64,000 bases of DNA. It comes from Dichetophora obliterata. Taxonomy: Eukaryota > Arthropoda > Insecta > Diptera > Sciomyzidae. The DNA lies in the NCBI GenBank assembly GCA_963920525.1, contig OY986438.1, positions 127,347,420 through 127,411,419 on the forward strand, read 5' to 3'. The notes beneath the pieces were generated by a model. That model made no database searches. It was not told where the DNA came from and worked only from the letters and a program-made list of their open reading frames with translations. Positions 23,561 to 34,722 of the stretch are shown here, one piece after another (the first letter of the stretch is position 1; each line of letters begins with the position of its first letter). A program made the position numbers and the translations under genes.

Positions 23561-24005
23561 GATTATAACAAATTTCATACTCAAAGTGTTTATTGTAAGG
23601 GTTAAAGCTTATGTGCAAAATTTGAAGTCATAAGATACATTTTTTGGAATTAAAAGAAATTTTACCGTTTTTGTAAAGTCATTTTGTATTTGAGGTAGGC
23701 GTAGTTTTAATCGTATTTGCTTATTTTCAAACTTGATCTGAATATAAAGCTTATATTTATATAGAATTTCATTACGATAGCTCTAAGAGTACGGCTGTTA
23801 TTGTGATCACAGACGGACAGGTAGACAGACGTACAGACGAACATGGCTGAATCGACTCATAAGGTGATGCTGATCAAGAATATATATTCTTTTATGTACC
23901 TGCCACTCCACTTTATCGACGTTACAAACGGAGTGACAAAGTTAATATACACCTTTCGTTAGTGACGGAGTGACAAAGTTAATATACACGCATTTTTTTG
24001 TGACT
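23561..24005. repeat. Dispersed repeat inserted in the LINE RT
   Basis: The insert contains a GACA-type run (GACGGACAGGTAGACAGACG), then ACATGGCTGAATCGACTCA and AAGAATATATATTCTTT, then a short tandem duplication of GACGGAGTGACAAAGTTAATATACAC-like sequence (near 23932-23985). Strings such as CATGGCTRAATCGACTC are common in fly interspersed repeats. It separates two parts of one RT frame, so it arrived after the LINE. Confidence 0.6.
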
Positions 24006-24011
24006 GGGGTA

Positions 24012-24096
24012 TAAAGATATCATTAATGATCAAACTGAACAGTAAGGGACCAAGAACAGAGCCTTGCGGTACTCCAGATTTAATCAATTTCTAAAC
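24012..24096 (-). pseudogene. LINE reverse transcriptase fragment (upstream part)
   Basis: The minus strand reads KSGVPQGSVLGPLLFSLIIN then DIF. This is the highly conserved G-V-P-Q-G-S-x-L-G-P-L-L-F motif of non-LTR reverse transcriptases, which sits about 20-30 residues before YADD. Its continuation is at 23415-23560. The upstream border is not clear. Confidence 0.8.
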
Positions 24097-26930
24097 TGGA
24101 TTACTTATTTGAATTAATATTATTTGCCCAAAATAAAAAATATTATTAAATGTTATAAGTCCATGCATCACCTGCATAAATATTCACTACAAATCATCGA
24201 ACAACATTTACATTGCAAATTTTTAAGGAGTTTTTAAATTAAGGTTGGAACAATTTTCCATTGTAGACAAATCTTGGTTAAAAAGACTAGTAGTTAAATT
24301 TTACAAGGAATATTTTTAAAGAATATTATAACAATTTAATACTACTTTTAAACGAATATTTAATGGACTTAATTTTAATACATTTTCGTGAAGTCATGTC
24401 TGCTGATAGGACAATATCCGCTGAAAAGACATTTAAAATTATAAATATTTTACGGAATAAGTTTAAGTGACACAAATATGTAACAACTTTTTTTCCGATT
24501 TCAAGCCCTAGCATTCTCAGTGAATCATTTATGCATTTATGGGCCGAATCTTTTACCTAAACATATTTTCGAATGTGTTCTCTTTAATTCTGTAGGACGC
24601 GTTGATGAACTTCACATTTGTAGCAGAGAATTTATAGGAGGATACAACTAAAAAGGACAACCTTTTCTATGTCAACACAAACTGTCAAAGACGAGCTTCT
24701 TGAAAAATTATGCTACAGATAAATGTTTACACAGGCACATCGCATGAATACTCTCACATACTTACCTAAAAATATATACCTATTCAAATACATGCATTCA
24801 CATGAACATCAAGAGATATTTGGGAAAAAACAAAAAGTTACACCGAACTGGTTAAAAATAGAAGTCAAATTTTACTCAATGGAGCTCTTTGGACATAGAT
24901 AAAAAAGGACAAACAAAAGCAAATAGCTTTAAACTTTTGGGATTTATTTAAGTTTGTAGGTTTTTTTCTGTTTTTGCAACACATGCATTGACCAAAATGG
25001 GCGGAAATAGAGGCAACTCATTGACCAAGGAACCTATTTGGTAGAATGAGGAGAACCGACTGAAACCGTTTATGCGAATTTATGTAGTTATGCACAGCTG
25101 AAGAACGCACAGGCAGACAACGAGGCAGATGAGCACACACGTGCACACAAACACGCATACCAATAGATCTATAGACCGATACAAAGGGACTTTTACAGGC
25201 AGCTTTACGCACATACATTGCGATGGGTAGCATTTCTAAATTGTTTAAAAAAAAAATAGTAATGGTCGACACCACGTTACAGGCAACGGAGCAGACGTAC
25301 TAGCTAGTGCAAAAACGACATATTTTTCATTGTACTGAAGAACAGAGACAGCATTAAAACGAACGAGTGAAAGAACCAAAGACCAGCGCATTGGTATTGG
25401 CGCCAACGTCGTTACATTGGCGAAAAAGTGTTTGTAGCTCAAAATGTCAAAATTAATTTCAAAAGTAATTAACGAACAAAGTTTTTGTGTCAACATTTTT
25501 TGCTGTTCCTCTTTTGGGTAAAGCCAAATGCAACGCTTTAGTTAAAGAAGTTGTCCAGCAGCATCCGGCATCCGTCCAATATGGGTTTGGCGAATGGACA
25601 CAGAAAAATTACGCTTTAGGTCATTAGCTGGATTAAATAGAAGTTGTCATTTAAATTGCGTGTCTTTTTCGTCACTTTACGAGCAAATTTAACGAGAAGT
25701 TGAAAGTTTATCGTTTAGTACAAGCTTAAGATTGAAAATGAAAGCATTTAATTTGTTAAAGTATAGCAGCAGCTTAGAGACTCTGAGATTGAATGTAGAA
25801 ATATTAAGTTACTAATTAAATTGATATGAAAAATTTAGTTTTGATATTTATACAATTTTTATTTATTTTGGTATATATCTACTGAGCCAAGTCCTTACAG
25901 ATATAACTTTACCTATTTCCTTAATTAAATTTTGTTAAAAAAGTTTTATTATAAATGTTTAGGCAGAAAATTTTCTTCTTTCGAACTATGTACTTCTCTA
26001 TGATAATATTCACAGAGCTGTAACTTCGTTTTCGACTCATCGATTTCGTTAAAATTTTGCTAAGTAAGGTTGTATGAGCCGAAGAATTTTTTTGGCATCA
26101 GATTTCCAAAAAACGAACCATTAGAGTGCTCCAGTAGAGAAATGTTGGAAAATTAAAAAAGTCTAGATGGGGAGGAGGGGGAAACCTTTTTTTTCGTACT
26201 CTAGTTGGGAAAATTTGTACAAACATAATTTCATCACACCACCCTAACGTACACTATTAGTAAAGTCTGACGTACAAAACCTCAGGTCGATAGCACTAAA
26301 AGAAGGGGGAGCTATTGTGCATACGGACCAGATGTCATGCGAAAAAAATCCCTAAAAAGTATAAGAAGGTTCTTGTGAGCATGCTAATGTAGGGCTTTTA
26401 TGCATAATCCTTTTTAAAATATACGCTGTCACATTAATTTTAACAAATAATTTACTTTTTCCGCTTAAACCTGGGAGTTTTGCTTCACTTTATAAAAAAT
26501 AACTTCCCAAACACTCAGCAAAACTCAGTATAACTAATATTTGAAACAACAGTATAATTTTTTTTATATCGGTAAAAAATTTTATATATCTTCATAATAG
26601 GGGTATTCACACTGACTTGGGTAGTTGGGTATGGGTAGATTGAGTACTTTTGGTTATTGCGAGCACCCTAAATTGCAATTGAATGCTTTGTAGAATAGTT
26701 TTGGGCAGTGCTGCATGTTTATTTAATCTCCCCGGCTAATGTAGCTGACTAAGAACCCTCGACAGCTGGAACAGGGTTGCCATCAAATCATTTTTTGTCA
26801 TTTTATGTGCGAAAAATTTAGGCCATTAATTGGGCATAAAGAAGTAATTTTATATGCGAGTAATTTTTAACGTGAACTTCGCAGCATCTTATCATTTACT
26901 ATAAATCAAGGGGAAAACGTTTTCATGTCA
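24097..26930. other. Non-coding, no recognisable feature
   Basis: No gene, SINE or terminal inverted repeats found. The part near 25018-25500 is GC-richer and has overlapping open frames on the minus strand (25018-25275, 25245-25496), but the translations match nothing I recognise. Confidence 0.4.
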
Positions 26931-26989
26931 CAAACAGGCTTACTGCCACATAAGAATTTTCATGCCAACCGTAAAAAATTTCAATTTTT

Positions 26990-27850
26990 TTTATATCTGA
27001 ACTAGCATAACTATAGTGCAACTACGCCCATTTTTGGTTCAGTTTCTGAAAGTAACTATATGCATTAATTTACCAAATTTTAGTCTAATACGACAAAAAC
27101 CGTCTAAGATATAGCATTTTTATTGATTTGTAGGCGGTAAAAGGGGGTTTGGCAAAATTTTCTTTCACTATCTCGAAGGCGAAACAAATCGACTGCCAAA
27201 ATTTTAGCGCCATTGGCCCAGTAGTCAATTTTTATGATTTATGAAAAAGTGGGCATTGCTTTTTTTACTACTGTTCCCGAATGTAACCATGCAAACTAAA
27301 TTACCATATTTAAGTCTTATACGACCAAAATTGTCTTAAATAAAGTATTTTTATTGATTTGTGGGCTGTAAAAGGGGGCGTGGACACCCATTTTTAACAC
27401 AATTTCACACAGTAAGTTACCATACAAACTAAATTACCAAAGTTTAGTCTAATACGATAAAAACCGTCCGAAATATAGCATTTTTATTGATTTGTGAGCG
27501 GTAAAAGGGGGTGTGGTTTTTCTATTAACCGAGATATTAATAGATATTGTAAATTTGGTTGCCTTAGGTGTTATCGTTCCTGAGATCTTAAGAGACACCA
27601 CACGAACGATTTTATACATATAGAAGGGCGGTAAAACCAAGTTTCCTTATAAAAACATGCATAACTCAGGAATTATAATTTCTTAAAAGTAGGCGTTGTT
27701 GTATTGTGACCACGCCCATTTTTTGTTTAATTGTCGAAATTAGTCATACGAACTGCATTACAAAATGTTAGTCCAATACAATTGAATTCATCTGAAATAT
27801 AGCATTTTTTAACTTGTGGGTGGAAATAGGGGGTGTGGCAGTATTTTTTG
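26990..27850 (+). repeat. Irregular minisatellite with CACGCCC / GGGGGTGTGG motifs
   Basis: Repeating blocks contain ACGCCCATTTTT, then TTAGTCTAATACGA, then TATAGCATTTTTATTGATTT, then GCGGTAAAAGGGGGTGTGG. The TAGTCTAATACGA block lies near 27081, 27311, 27445 and 27768, so spacing is irregular, with partial units. It resembles the arrays at 18.6-19.5 kb and 33.8-35.4 kb in theme (a GGGCGTGG-like box per unit) but not in sequence. The frame at 27449-27640 reads through it. Confidence 0.65.
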
Positions 27851-27859
27851 TGTTTCGAT

Positions 27860-28885
27860 TACATTGCAGCAATCGTAATTTTGAAAAAAGTCGAAAGTAT
27901 CGAAAGTCGAAGTTATCGACAAGTATAATTCATATTACACTAAACCGAATAATCTCTTAAATTTATTTTCCTTTTTTATGCAAATAAATATTGTTTTGTA
28001 TATTACTTTTTGTATAAATTTCATACTTATAAAACAAATGTAATTAATGGTCAATACAAATACATACTTTATATAATATTTAATAACTACTGTTAAATTT
28101 TTGCAAGGATACTGACGTTATTTCTTACACCTTCTACAGCTCTTTTAAAAGTATCGATTGGTCGGCACAAATATCCATATTCACTCTCTTTACACTCATT
28201 TATCGTAAAACTTAAAATATTCAGCCGATTCATCTAAAATTTAATTAAGTTATTCACAATACTCGTTAAAATCGTTTATTTTAATTTAATAACCGTAGCC
28301 TTCAAAATAAATAAATAAAATTGTTATAAAGCTTAAAAAATTGGGTTTCATTATTTAAAAAACTTAAAATTTAATTTTTGTGTTAAAAAAAAATAATTAT
28401 ACTATTGTATTTAGAAATTGGATACGTGGATGCTTTTTTTTCTGAAGAGGATACATTTGGATACATTTTTGAATTTGTTATTTTAGATACATTTTCTTAT
28501 TTAACAAAGATACAAAAAACAATGTTTTTCAATTCGAAAATATATGAGGAAAATTATTGATCTTGTTTGATTTGAAATTTTTTTACATATACTGGAATAG
28601 TTCTGTGCCGACAAGGAATAACCGCTAAAGTCGAGTTAAATCAAAGTTAAGTTAATGATGCAGATGTGTTCCACGCATATAGTTCCGTACACACACAAAA
28701 TCAGAAGATTATATAGTGATTCCAGCCAAAATTATCACACAAAAAGCAAACTGCCTTTCATACAACTTATATGGAGATCGAAAATTTTAAAGCAAAATTT
28801 CTCGAAACATTGAAATTACACTTTAGTTGTTATTCCTTGTTCACACAGAGTTGTACAAAAATAATGAACTTAAAAAAATTGACAA
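27860..28885. other. Non-coding, AT-rich
   Basis: No gene seen. A short self-similar stretch with TCGAAAGTATCGAAAGTCGA occurs near 27892-27920. Confidence 0.45.
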
Positions 28886-29002
28886 ACTTACTTGTCCATA
28901 TTTGAAGCGCCCATTTTATTTTTAAATAAATCAAAGAAACCACAATTTTTTGTCTGTTCGTCATGAATATCATTTAATTGGGTTCAAGTAGATTTGCTTA
29001 CA

Positions 29003-29620
29003 TTATTTCTTGAATATGATATCTCGTAAATGGTCGCCATTGGCCTCTACGACATATTGTGCCCGTTTTGCAGCATTTTCCATGGTTTTCTTCAACATTT
29101 CGATGGGAATGGCGGTTATTTCTTGACGGATGTTGGTTTTCAGCTCTTCTAGGGTCTTTGGCTTGTTGACGTAAACCTTTGATTTCAAATAACCCCACAA
29201 AAAGAAGTCTGGAGGCGTTAAATCTGGTGATCTTGGCGGCCAATCGAAATCACCATTTTTTGACATCAAACGGCCAGGGAACAATTGCTTCAAAAAATCG
29301 ATTGTAGTGCGGCTTGTGTGTGGTGGCGCACCGTCTTGTTGAAACCAGTAGTGCCTGATACGCTTTCGACGAACGATTGGCATGAAAAAATTGTTTATCA
29401 TATCGCGATAACGCTCCTGATTGACAGTAACTCTGTGGCCATTATCATCTTCGAAAAAGAACGGCCCAATGAGCATTATAGCACAAATGCCGCACCAAAC
29501 AGTGACTTTTGCATCGTGAAGAGGTACCTCTTGAATCTCTTGTGGATTTTCAGTGGCATAAATACGGCAATTTTGTTTGTTTACCGTTCCGTTCAACTGA
29601 AAATGAGCTTCATCGCTCAT
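29003..29620 (-). pseudogene. DD41D mariner transposase, catalytic domain
   Basis: This 205-residue frame holds the DDE/D integrase-like fold of a mariner transposase, which cuts and pastes its own element at TA. The three acidic residues are visible: D3 in MSDEAHF, D96 in QQDGAPPH and D138 in SPDLTPPDFFLWG. Exactly 41 residues lie between the second and third, which defines DD41D. The C-terminus LRDIIFKK ends naturally. What is missing is the DNA-binding half. The true N-terminus lies upstream in another frame (29617-29715, beginning MEQYTPRERSKIVE), and the two meet at a junction where about 110 residues, including most of the helix-turn-helix region, have been deleted with a frame change. 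The catalytic residues remain but the protein cannot bind its ends, so it is inactive. Confidence 0.9.
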
Positions 29621-29715
29621 TTTTTGAAAGCACGTTGAGTTTTCACTATTGACTTGTTTTGTTGAATGTAAATTTCAACAATTTTAGAGCGTTCGCGTGG
29701 CGTGTACTGTTCCAT
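29617..29715 (-). pseudogene. Mariner transposase N-terminal fragment
   Basis: A 32-codon frame beginning MEQYTPRERSKIVEIYI is the start of the same transposase: first helix of the N-terminal DNA-binding domain. It ends at TGA, overlapping the ATG of the catalytic frame, because an internal deletion joined the two parts out of phase. The start is the natural one, about 110 bp inside the terminal repeat. Confidence 0.8.
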
Positions 29716-29834
29716 TGTAAACATTTGCTTGGAATGACGCTTTAAACGCGGTATGTCATTAATCGATTTGGCATCACTGCGGAAAGTTACAGTGTTGCCA
29801 GATGGGCGCTTCGAATATGGACAACCCTGTACTT

Positions 29835-30425
29835 ACTTTGAAATGTTTAAAGAGGTGCTTCTAATAGACCACTGATTGGAATGAGGAAGAGAAGCCTACA
29901 ATACTTTTTAAAAATGTACATTTAAATGATAACGTAACATTTACTTTGGTGCATGGAAACAATTCAATGATATTTAAATTAGTATTAAACGTTATGTGCG
30001 GGACATAAAATATGCATCGATTTAGATTTTCACACTTCTATGATAAATTTCAGCAAGTATTGTGTTGTGTTTTATTTTTGTAGTACACTATTTTATTGTC
30101 TTCAAGAAGAATAGAAGATAATAAATATGCAATAAAAATGCATATTTTTATCGGTGGTCATTAAAAAAAAAAGAATTACAAAAATGCTACGTACGAGTTA
30201 ATTGCTTAAAAAAGGTTTATGTCAGACTCAATTTTCTTTCTTCTGCGTGTAGATGATTATGTTTGGCGCTTACTTCATATAAGTTGCATTCAATCAAATG
30301 AAAAGAAGAAATACCCGGGATTGGCTTAACATTTTCAAGAGGTTCAACTGTCAATTTCGGATCGAATTTAGCTTTCTGGTATATAAATTATGGTGGTGAA
30401 AAAAAAGTACTGGTGGAAAATCTTT
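29835..30425. other. Non-coding, AT-rich
   Basis: Nothing recognised between the mariner and the transposase-like remnant. Confidence 0.4.
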
Positions 30426-30439
30426 GGCTTACTGAACCA

Positions 30440-31810
30440 CAATTCCATCGGCTTGACTCATCATATTTTGTTCAACAAGTCTTTTAACATTGCCGCCGAC
30501 GCTGTCCACCACTTCTTTGCCATGCGATGTGGCTGAGTATTTCCACGAAATAGACTTATTATACTTTAAACTTAAATAATTCAGTAGTATAGCCATGTAC
30601 TTTTTTTTGGACCATCACTCCAGATAACATTTAGTATGTTTTCATTATCATTTTCAACAAATATTATGTTATATAGATGATTGATAAACACAAAAACTGT
30701 CTCCTTGTCCTTATTGTGACAATCTGAACATATAATAAATGTTTTGCACTCAGCTGTACTAAAAAGAGCAGCTGTAAATAGGAGCACACTTGACCTTGCT
30801 CACAACGCACTTTGAACTTAATTTTTGTTAAGGACAAGAAAATGACATTGCAAAATGAAACTGATGTATCCATACAAATGGGTCGTTTTTGTCGTTTTTA
30901 AAGTAACTGCTCTGAATCCTTTTCAAATTCACATGACTGACAAAATCGGCATAACTCTATTTGTGTTTTTCAAACAATTCACTTTTACTTGTTTCCTAAA
31001 AAACTACTTTAAGTCTTCCATCAGTGTCCTTAGCCCATTCATTCCATATGACCGGCATCGGCGAATCATCCAGGCTGTTTTTCTAAGTTTGAACAGTTTT
31101 TGCATATATTTTGCTAACAATCCGAGTTCAAGGATATGTTCATAAATTTTACTGACAAAATATTTCTGAGTATGACACATTCAGCGCTTTCAGTTTTAGT
31201 ACAAAGTTTTTATGAATTTTATACATGCATTGCCTCGCTGGTGTATCTTTAAGCAGAAGGACATTTTCAGGACACAACTCACAAAATTTAGAAAATATGA
31301 TGTTAAGATCAAGGTTTTCATTTTTAAACACGGAAAATGTTTCGCGCAAAAAAGTGTTAGATAAGAGGTCTGTTCCCGTACTAACTTCAAGTAATTGTAA
31401 TAGAATAGAGAGTAAGATTTTGCATATTGTTCTTCTCTCCCGAGCTTCAAAAATTTGTAAAATATCGCTTTCAAGCAACTTCAAGTTACTTGAATTGAGT
31501 ACGGGAACAGACCTAATGTTTTTGCAGAGTTTCTTTTTTGCCACTTTTCCATGACGCCATACAGTCCTTTACACCAGGGAAAATATAAACAACATCAGGC
31601 CGGAAAGAAAACTGTTCAACTTTTGCATAATAGTTCTTATCCTCTTGTGGTCTTTCCAAATTTGTATTCATATCATCGGCTAAATTTATTTCAAAATGGC
31701 ATGGTAAGCCTTTAATGTGTGACGATTTTGTTTTTCTTGTATTTAATTTAAAAGGACCTGCTTCTTTTGAATTGCAGCCGGCATTAAAATATGCACTTAG
31801 GCTTTCAGAA
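30440..31810 (-). pseudogene. Decayed gene of an unnamed arthropod transposase-like family
   Basis: Read on the minus strand from about 31800 the fragments are, in order: HIKGLPCHFEINLADDMNT; FRPDVVYIFPGVKDCMASW; FSKFCELCPENVLLLKDTPA with a following CMYKIHKNF; an acidic WSDGP segment (about 30600) preceded by ICSDCHNKDKETVF; and SISWKYSATSHGKEVVDSVG with KRLV after it (about 30470). I recognise this order from multicopy, uncharacterised arthropod proteins that behave like transposon products: a PGxKD box, FSKFxxLxPxxV, a Cys/His pair, a DGP box and a T-S-H-G-K box. The conserved SDGP aspartate could be catalytic; that is a guess. Frame changes, stops and an inserted MITE (31367-31513) show it is dead. 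I did not find its terminal repeats. Confidence 0.7.
31367..31513. mobile_element. 147-bp MITE, family A copy 2, inside the pseudogene
   Basis: Ends GGTCTGTTCCCGTACT and AGTACGGGAACAGACC-type inverted repeats continue into ACTTCAAGTAA against TTACTTGAA. TA follows the right end; the left neighbour is GA, perhaps a mutated TA. It interrupts the minus-strand transposase-like frame, adding an in-frame foreign segment that translates as RSVPVLNSS...STGTD. Same termini as 5397-6044. Confidence 0.75.
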
Positions 31811-32914
31811 ATTATTAGTCAGCTGATTTAAGCTTGTAAGAATAATGATCTTTATTTCGAAAAGTCAGTGCTTATAAAGCTAATTAACGGTATTCTTAAG
31901 TTTTCAAATCATATACAAAAATGTGCATAATTTTAATACATAGTGTTTAATAATATAATAACTTTAAAGTGCGTGAGTGATAAGTATATATTAACTTAAT
32001 GTGTAAGTGCGTAATGCAAATAAATATAACCAATATAATAAACATTAATAGTACGCGAGTGAAATAAAACAAAATATTAACTTAGTGTGAAAGTGCGTGA
32101 TGCAAATAAATATATAACCACGGATCATTGTGCGTGGTGAAAAACAATGTACATAGTTGCGTTCAATATTACAGTGTAATCAATAAGTTTGACTACAGTT
32201 AGTTGCTTAATTCGATGCGCACTACAATGAGTCTTGATTCATATTTTCTTTCTTTTGTTTTTTCAGCTGCTTTATTCGCTCGATTTCATTCATTCAATCA
32301 TCATTTTCCTGACTCATCTTCATCCTGTATTTTTCTGTCTTTAAAAGGAAGATAATTTATTGTGTTCCGGAATGATGTTAATGCAATTTTTAAACTAACT
32401 TAATTTAAATCAAATTAAAAAATTATGTGTGGACAGATGATCAAAAATTATTATCACTGACACTAAAAAACTAGTTTTAAAATTGAATTTTAATTAACAG
32501 TTATGTATGGAAACCTTGTTTAAAAACATTGAGTTCAATGGATAGTATATATCCACAAGTTATAGCTGGAATACAAAAACTGTATATATCATTGGAAATA
32601 TGAAAGTTATACATTGAAGGAAATATAAAATTGTATAAACTCGTATGAATGAATATTATTGGCTTACCATCATCCTTTTTAATGTTATATCATTTTGTAA
32701 AATTTTTAATCTTTAAAACAACTTTTAAAAATGTTCTTACTCTGCAGGTATGAAAAAACTTGCGACATTTTTTATCCATTCTAGATAGCCTAAAAGCTTA
32801 AAGCTTACATCAGGATTGGTTTGAAACCACTAGGACTATTTTGGAATAGTAATGTTGAATTACCGATTTTCATTGAATGCGCCGAAAGTAATATATATAT
32901 TTTTTTAATTAAAT
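31811..32914. other. Non-coding with a short tandem duplication
   Basis: Two ~42-bp copies of TTAACTTARTGTGWAAGTGC... with AATGCAAATAAATATA or a close variant lie at about 31992-32033 and 32076-32119. Otherwise no gene or element. Confidence 0.45.
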
Positions 32915-33235
32915 TGGCCATTTCAGCACTAGAAAGGATTTTGACCGAGCTTTTATTGATTAATTGTGTTATGCGTGTTATTACATGTTTGAACACAAAT
33001 GATCGAGAACTGGACCTACGAGTATAATGCTGATTCCGAACGGCTTATGTTCTCAAGAAGCTTTAAATGTCAGTTTTTACTCTATGAGGTTTGGCTTTGT
33101 CTGCAGAGAGGTGACGACCGAAAAAAATTAATTCAATCGAAAAAACATTCTGTCTGAGCTGGGATTGAACCCGGGCTACCATGGTTCCTTAGCTTAGGGG
33201 CCACGCACTGTACCCACTAGGCTACGGCCGCCACA
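32915..33235 (-). mobile_element. tRNA-derived SINE, copy 2
   Basis: Reverse-orientation copy of the SINE at 3235-3560. On the minus strand it starts GGCGGCCGTAGCCTAGTGGG (A box, plus-strand 33211-33230), continues to the B box GGGTTCAATCCCAGC (around 33160) and the body with CTCTCTGCAGACAA or CTCTGCAGACAA, then TAAGCCGTTCGGAATCAGC, and ends CTGAAATGGCCAATTTAATT. Head and body match copy 1 along about 320 bp. Confidence 0.85.
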
Positions 33236-33253
33236 ATATAATTTATATATATA

Positions 33254-34372
33254 TACTAGCTGAACCCGGTGTGCTTCGCTACCCCCTCGTTTAAAATAAA
33301 ATTAAAAGTATTTATATATTTACAAAAATTTATTTATTTAATTTAATTATTGCAATGCTTCGCCTCTTTTTTTGTTGTAAACCAATTAGAATTCAGCGCT
33401 GAATCGCATGTAATTTGCTTCACGCTCCCCCTTTTTATTTTTAGACCAATCAAAAAGCAGCAATTACACAATCAGCTGTTTCGCAGTCTGTTGTGGGAGA
33501 ATGGGAATGGGGTTACCCCACTCTCTATTTTAATTAACACGTATTATAAAATCAGCTGTTTTGAAGACAGTGGTAGAAGAAAGAGAATTGAGCTACCCCA
33601 CTATTTTAATTAATGTGTATTTTAATGATTTTAATGACATGATTTGTGGTATAGCCGTTAATAAACGTAGTAAAAAAGTAGGTGCAGAAGTGTGCATGGT
33701 CGAAAAATATTATCATGTAATAAGTATTCCTGAGTCAAAGCTGAACGCTGTGAAAATTTAAGATCGGTTATCAGGTCCAGCCTCCAATATATCGCAAACA
33801 AAGGGGCGTGCTCCGCCCACTTTTCTTTTGGTACGTATTTCTATTCATGCTAATACCATATATAGCAAATACTGCCGCCGTTGGTCAAAAAATGCCCAAG
33901 ATATGACGATTTTAAAATTTGGGTTATATGGGAGAGGCCACGCCCCTTCGTCCACTCACAACTTTATATAGTCAAGAATTTATTATTTCGTAAGAATATC
34001 CTATTGTGAAAATTTAATGATGATCGGTCCAGTAGTTAAGACTATATTGCGATTTTTAATTTTCCTAAAAAGGGGCGTGGTCCCACCCACTTTTCTCCTG
34101 GTACGTATTCCTAACTATGCCAATACCATATGTACCAAATAGCATCAACGTAGGTCAAAAAATGCCCAAAATATGGCGATTTAAATTTTTAGGTTATATG
34201 GGCAGTGCCACGCCCCTTTGTCAAATAAAAACTTCATATAGCCTTTTATTCTTTCCAGATTCATAGTAAAATGCTGTGAAAGTTTCAGGAAGATCGGTCC
34301 AAGGGTTTGGCCTCCTATAAAGCACAAACAAACAAACAAACAGACAGACATTCATTTTTATATATATAGATT
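33254..34372 (+). repeat. Interspersed repeat family E, copy 1, with GGGCGTG boxes
   Basis: Begins CTAGCTGAACCCGGTGTGCT and ends with AAACAAACAAACAGACAGAC then TTTTTATATATATAGAT. The interior has two diverged units of about 250-280 bp carrying GGGGCGTG, CCGCCCACTTTTC and GCCACGCCCCTT, and ATGCCCAARATATGRCGATTT. Start and end motifs recur in the next two copies, which lie head to tail. Possibly the 3' part of a retroelement; no RT is visible, and the open frames at 33350-33761 are not convincing genes. Confidence 0.6.
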
Positions 34373-34379
34373 GAAAGCA

Positions 34380-34722
34380 GATTTATTATAATTAAAGTAA
34401 AATGGGGCGAAAAAGGGGGATTTGGTAATAAAAAATCTATGGCTACCTTACCTGTAGATAAAAACTATATAAAACTTTAGGTAAATACATATTACAAAAA
34501 AGTATTTTGTATAGCAAACATTGTTAGTGGTATAAGTAAGTATCTGAATTAAAAAAGTGGGCGTAAAAGTGGGCGCGGTCGAAAAAGTACCCTATTAATC
34601 ATGCCAGAGTCCCAGTTAAATGCTGTGAAATTTTCAGGAAGATCGGTGCAGAGGATTGGTCTCCTATAAGGTACAAACAAACAAATAAACAAACACACAT
34701 TCCATTTTATATATATAGATAG
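34380..34722 (+). repeat. Family E, copy 2 (3' fragment)
   Basis: From about 34549 the sequence repeats the 3' part of copy 1: AAAGTGGGCG, ATGCTGTGAAATTTTCAGGA, AGATCGGT, then CTCCTATAAGGTACAAACAA and a terminal TATATATATAGAT. The upstream 34380-34545 is AT-rich and unassigned. Confidence 0.55.

Larger units (their letters stand above)
28892..29824 (-). mobile_element. Mariner element, DD41D (rosa-group), internally deleted
   Basis: Terminal inverted repeats TTGTCCATATTTGAAGCGCC (from 28892) and the inverse of TTGTCCATATTCGAAGCGCC (ending 29824) bound a 933-bp element. TA dinucleotides occur a few bases outside each end, but the exact end bases differ, so the target duplication is not certain. 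The element encodes the catalytic half of a transposase and a detached N-terminal piece on the minus strand. Full-length relatives are about 1.3 kb, so roughly 0.35 kb of coding sequence is missing. The 41-residue spacing places it with rosa elements known from tephritid flies. Confidence 0.9.

Noticed and set aside
26225..26255. Possible end of a TAGGGTGG-type element (CACCACCCTAACG)
   Set aside because: No inverted partner or 8-bp duplication found nearby.
29285..29638. Plus-strand frame of 117 residues
   Set aside because: Antisense shadow of the mariner transposase.
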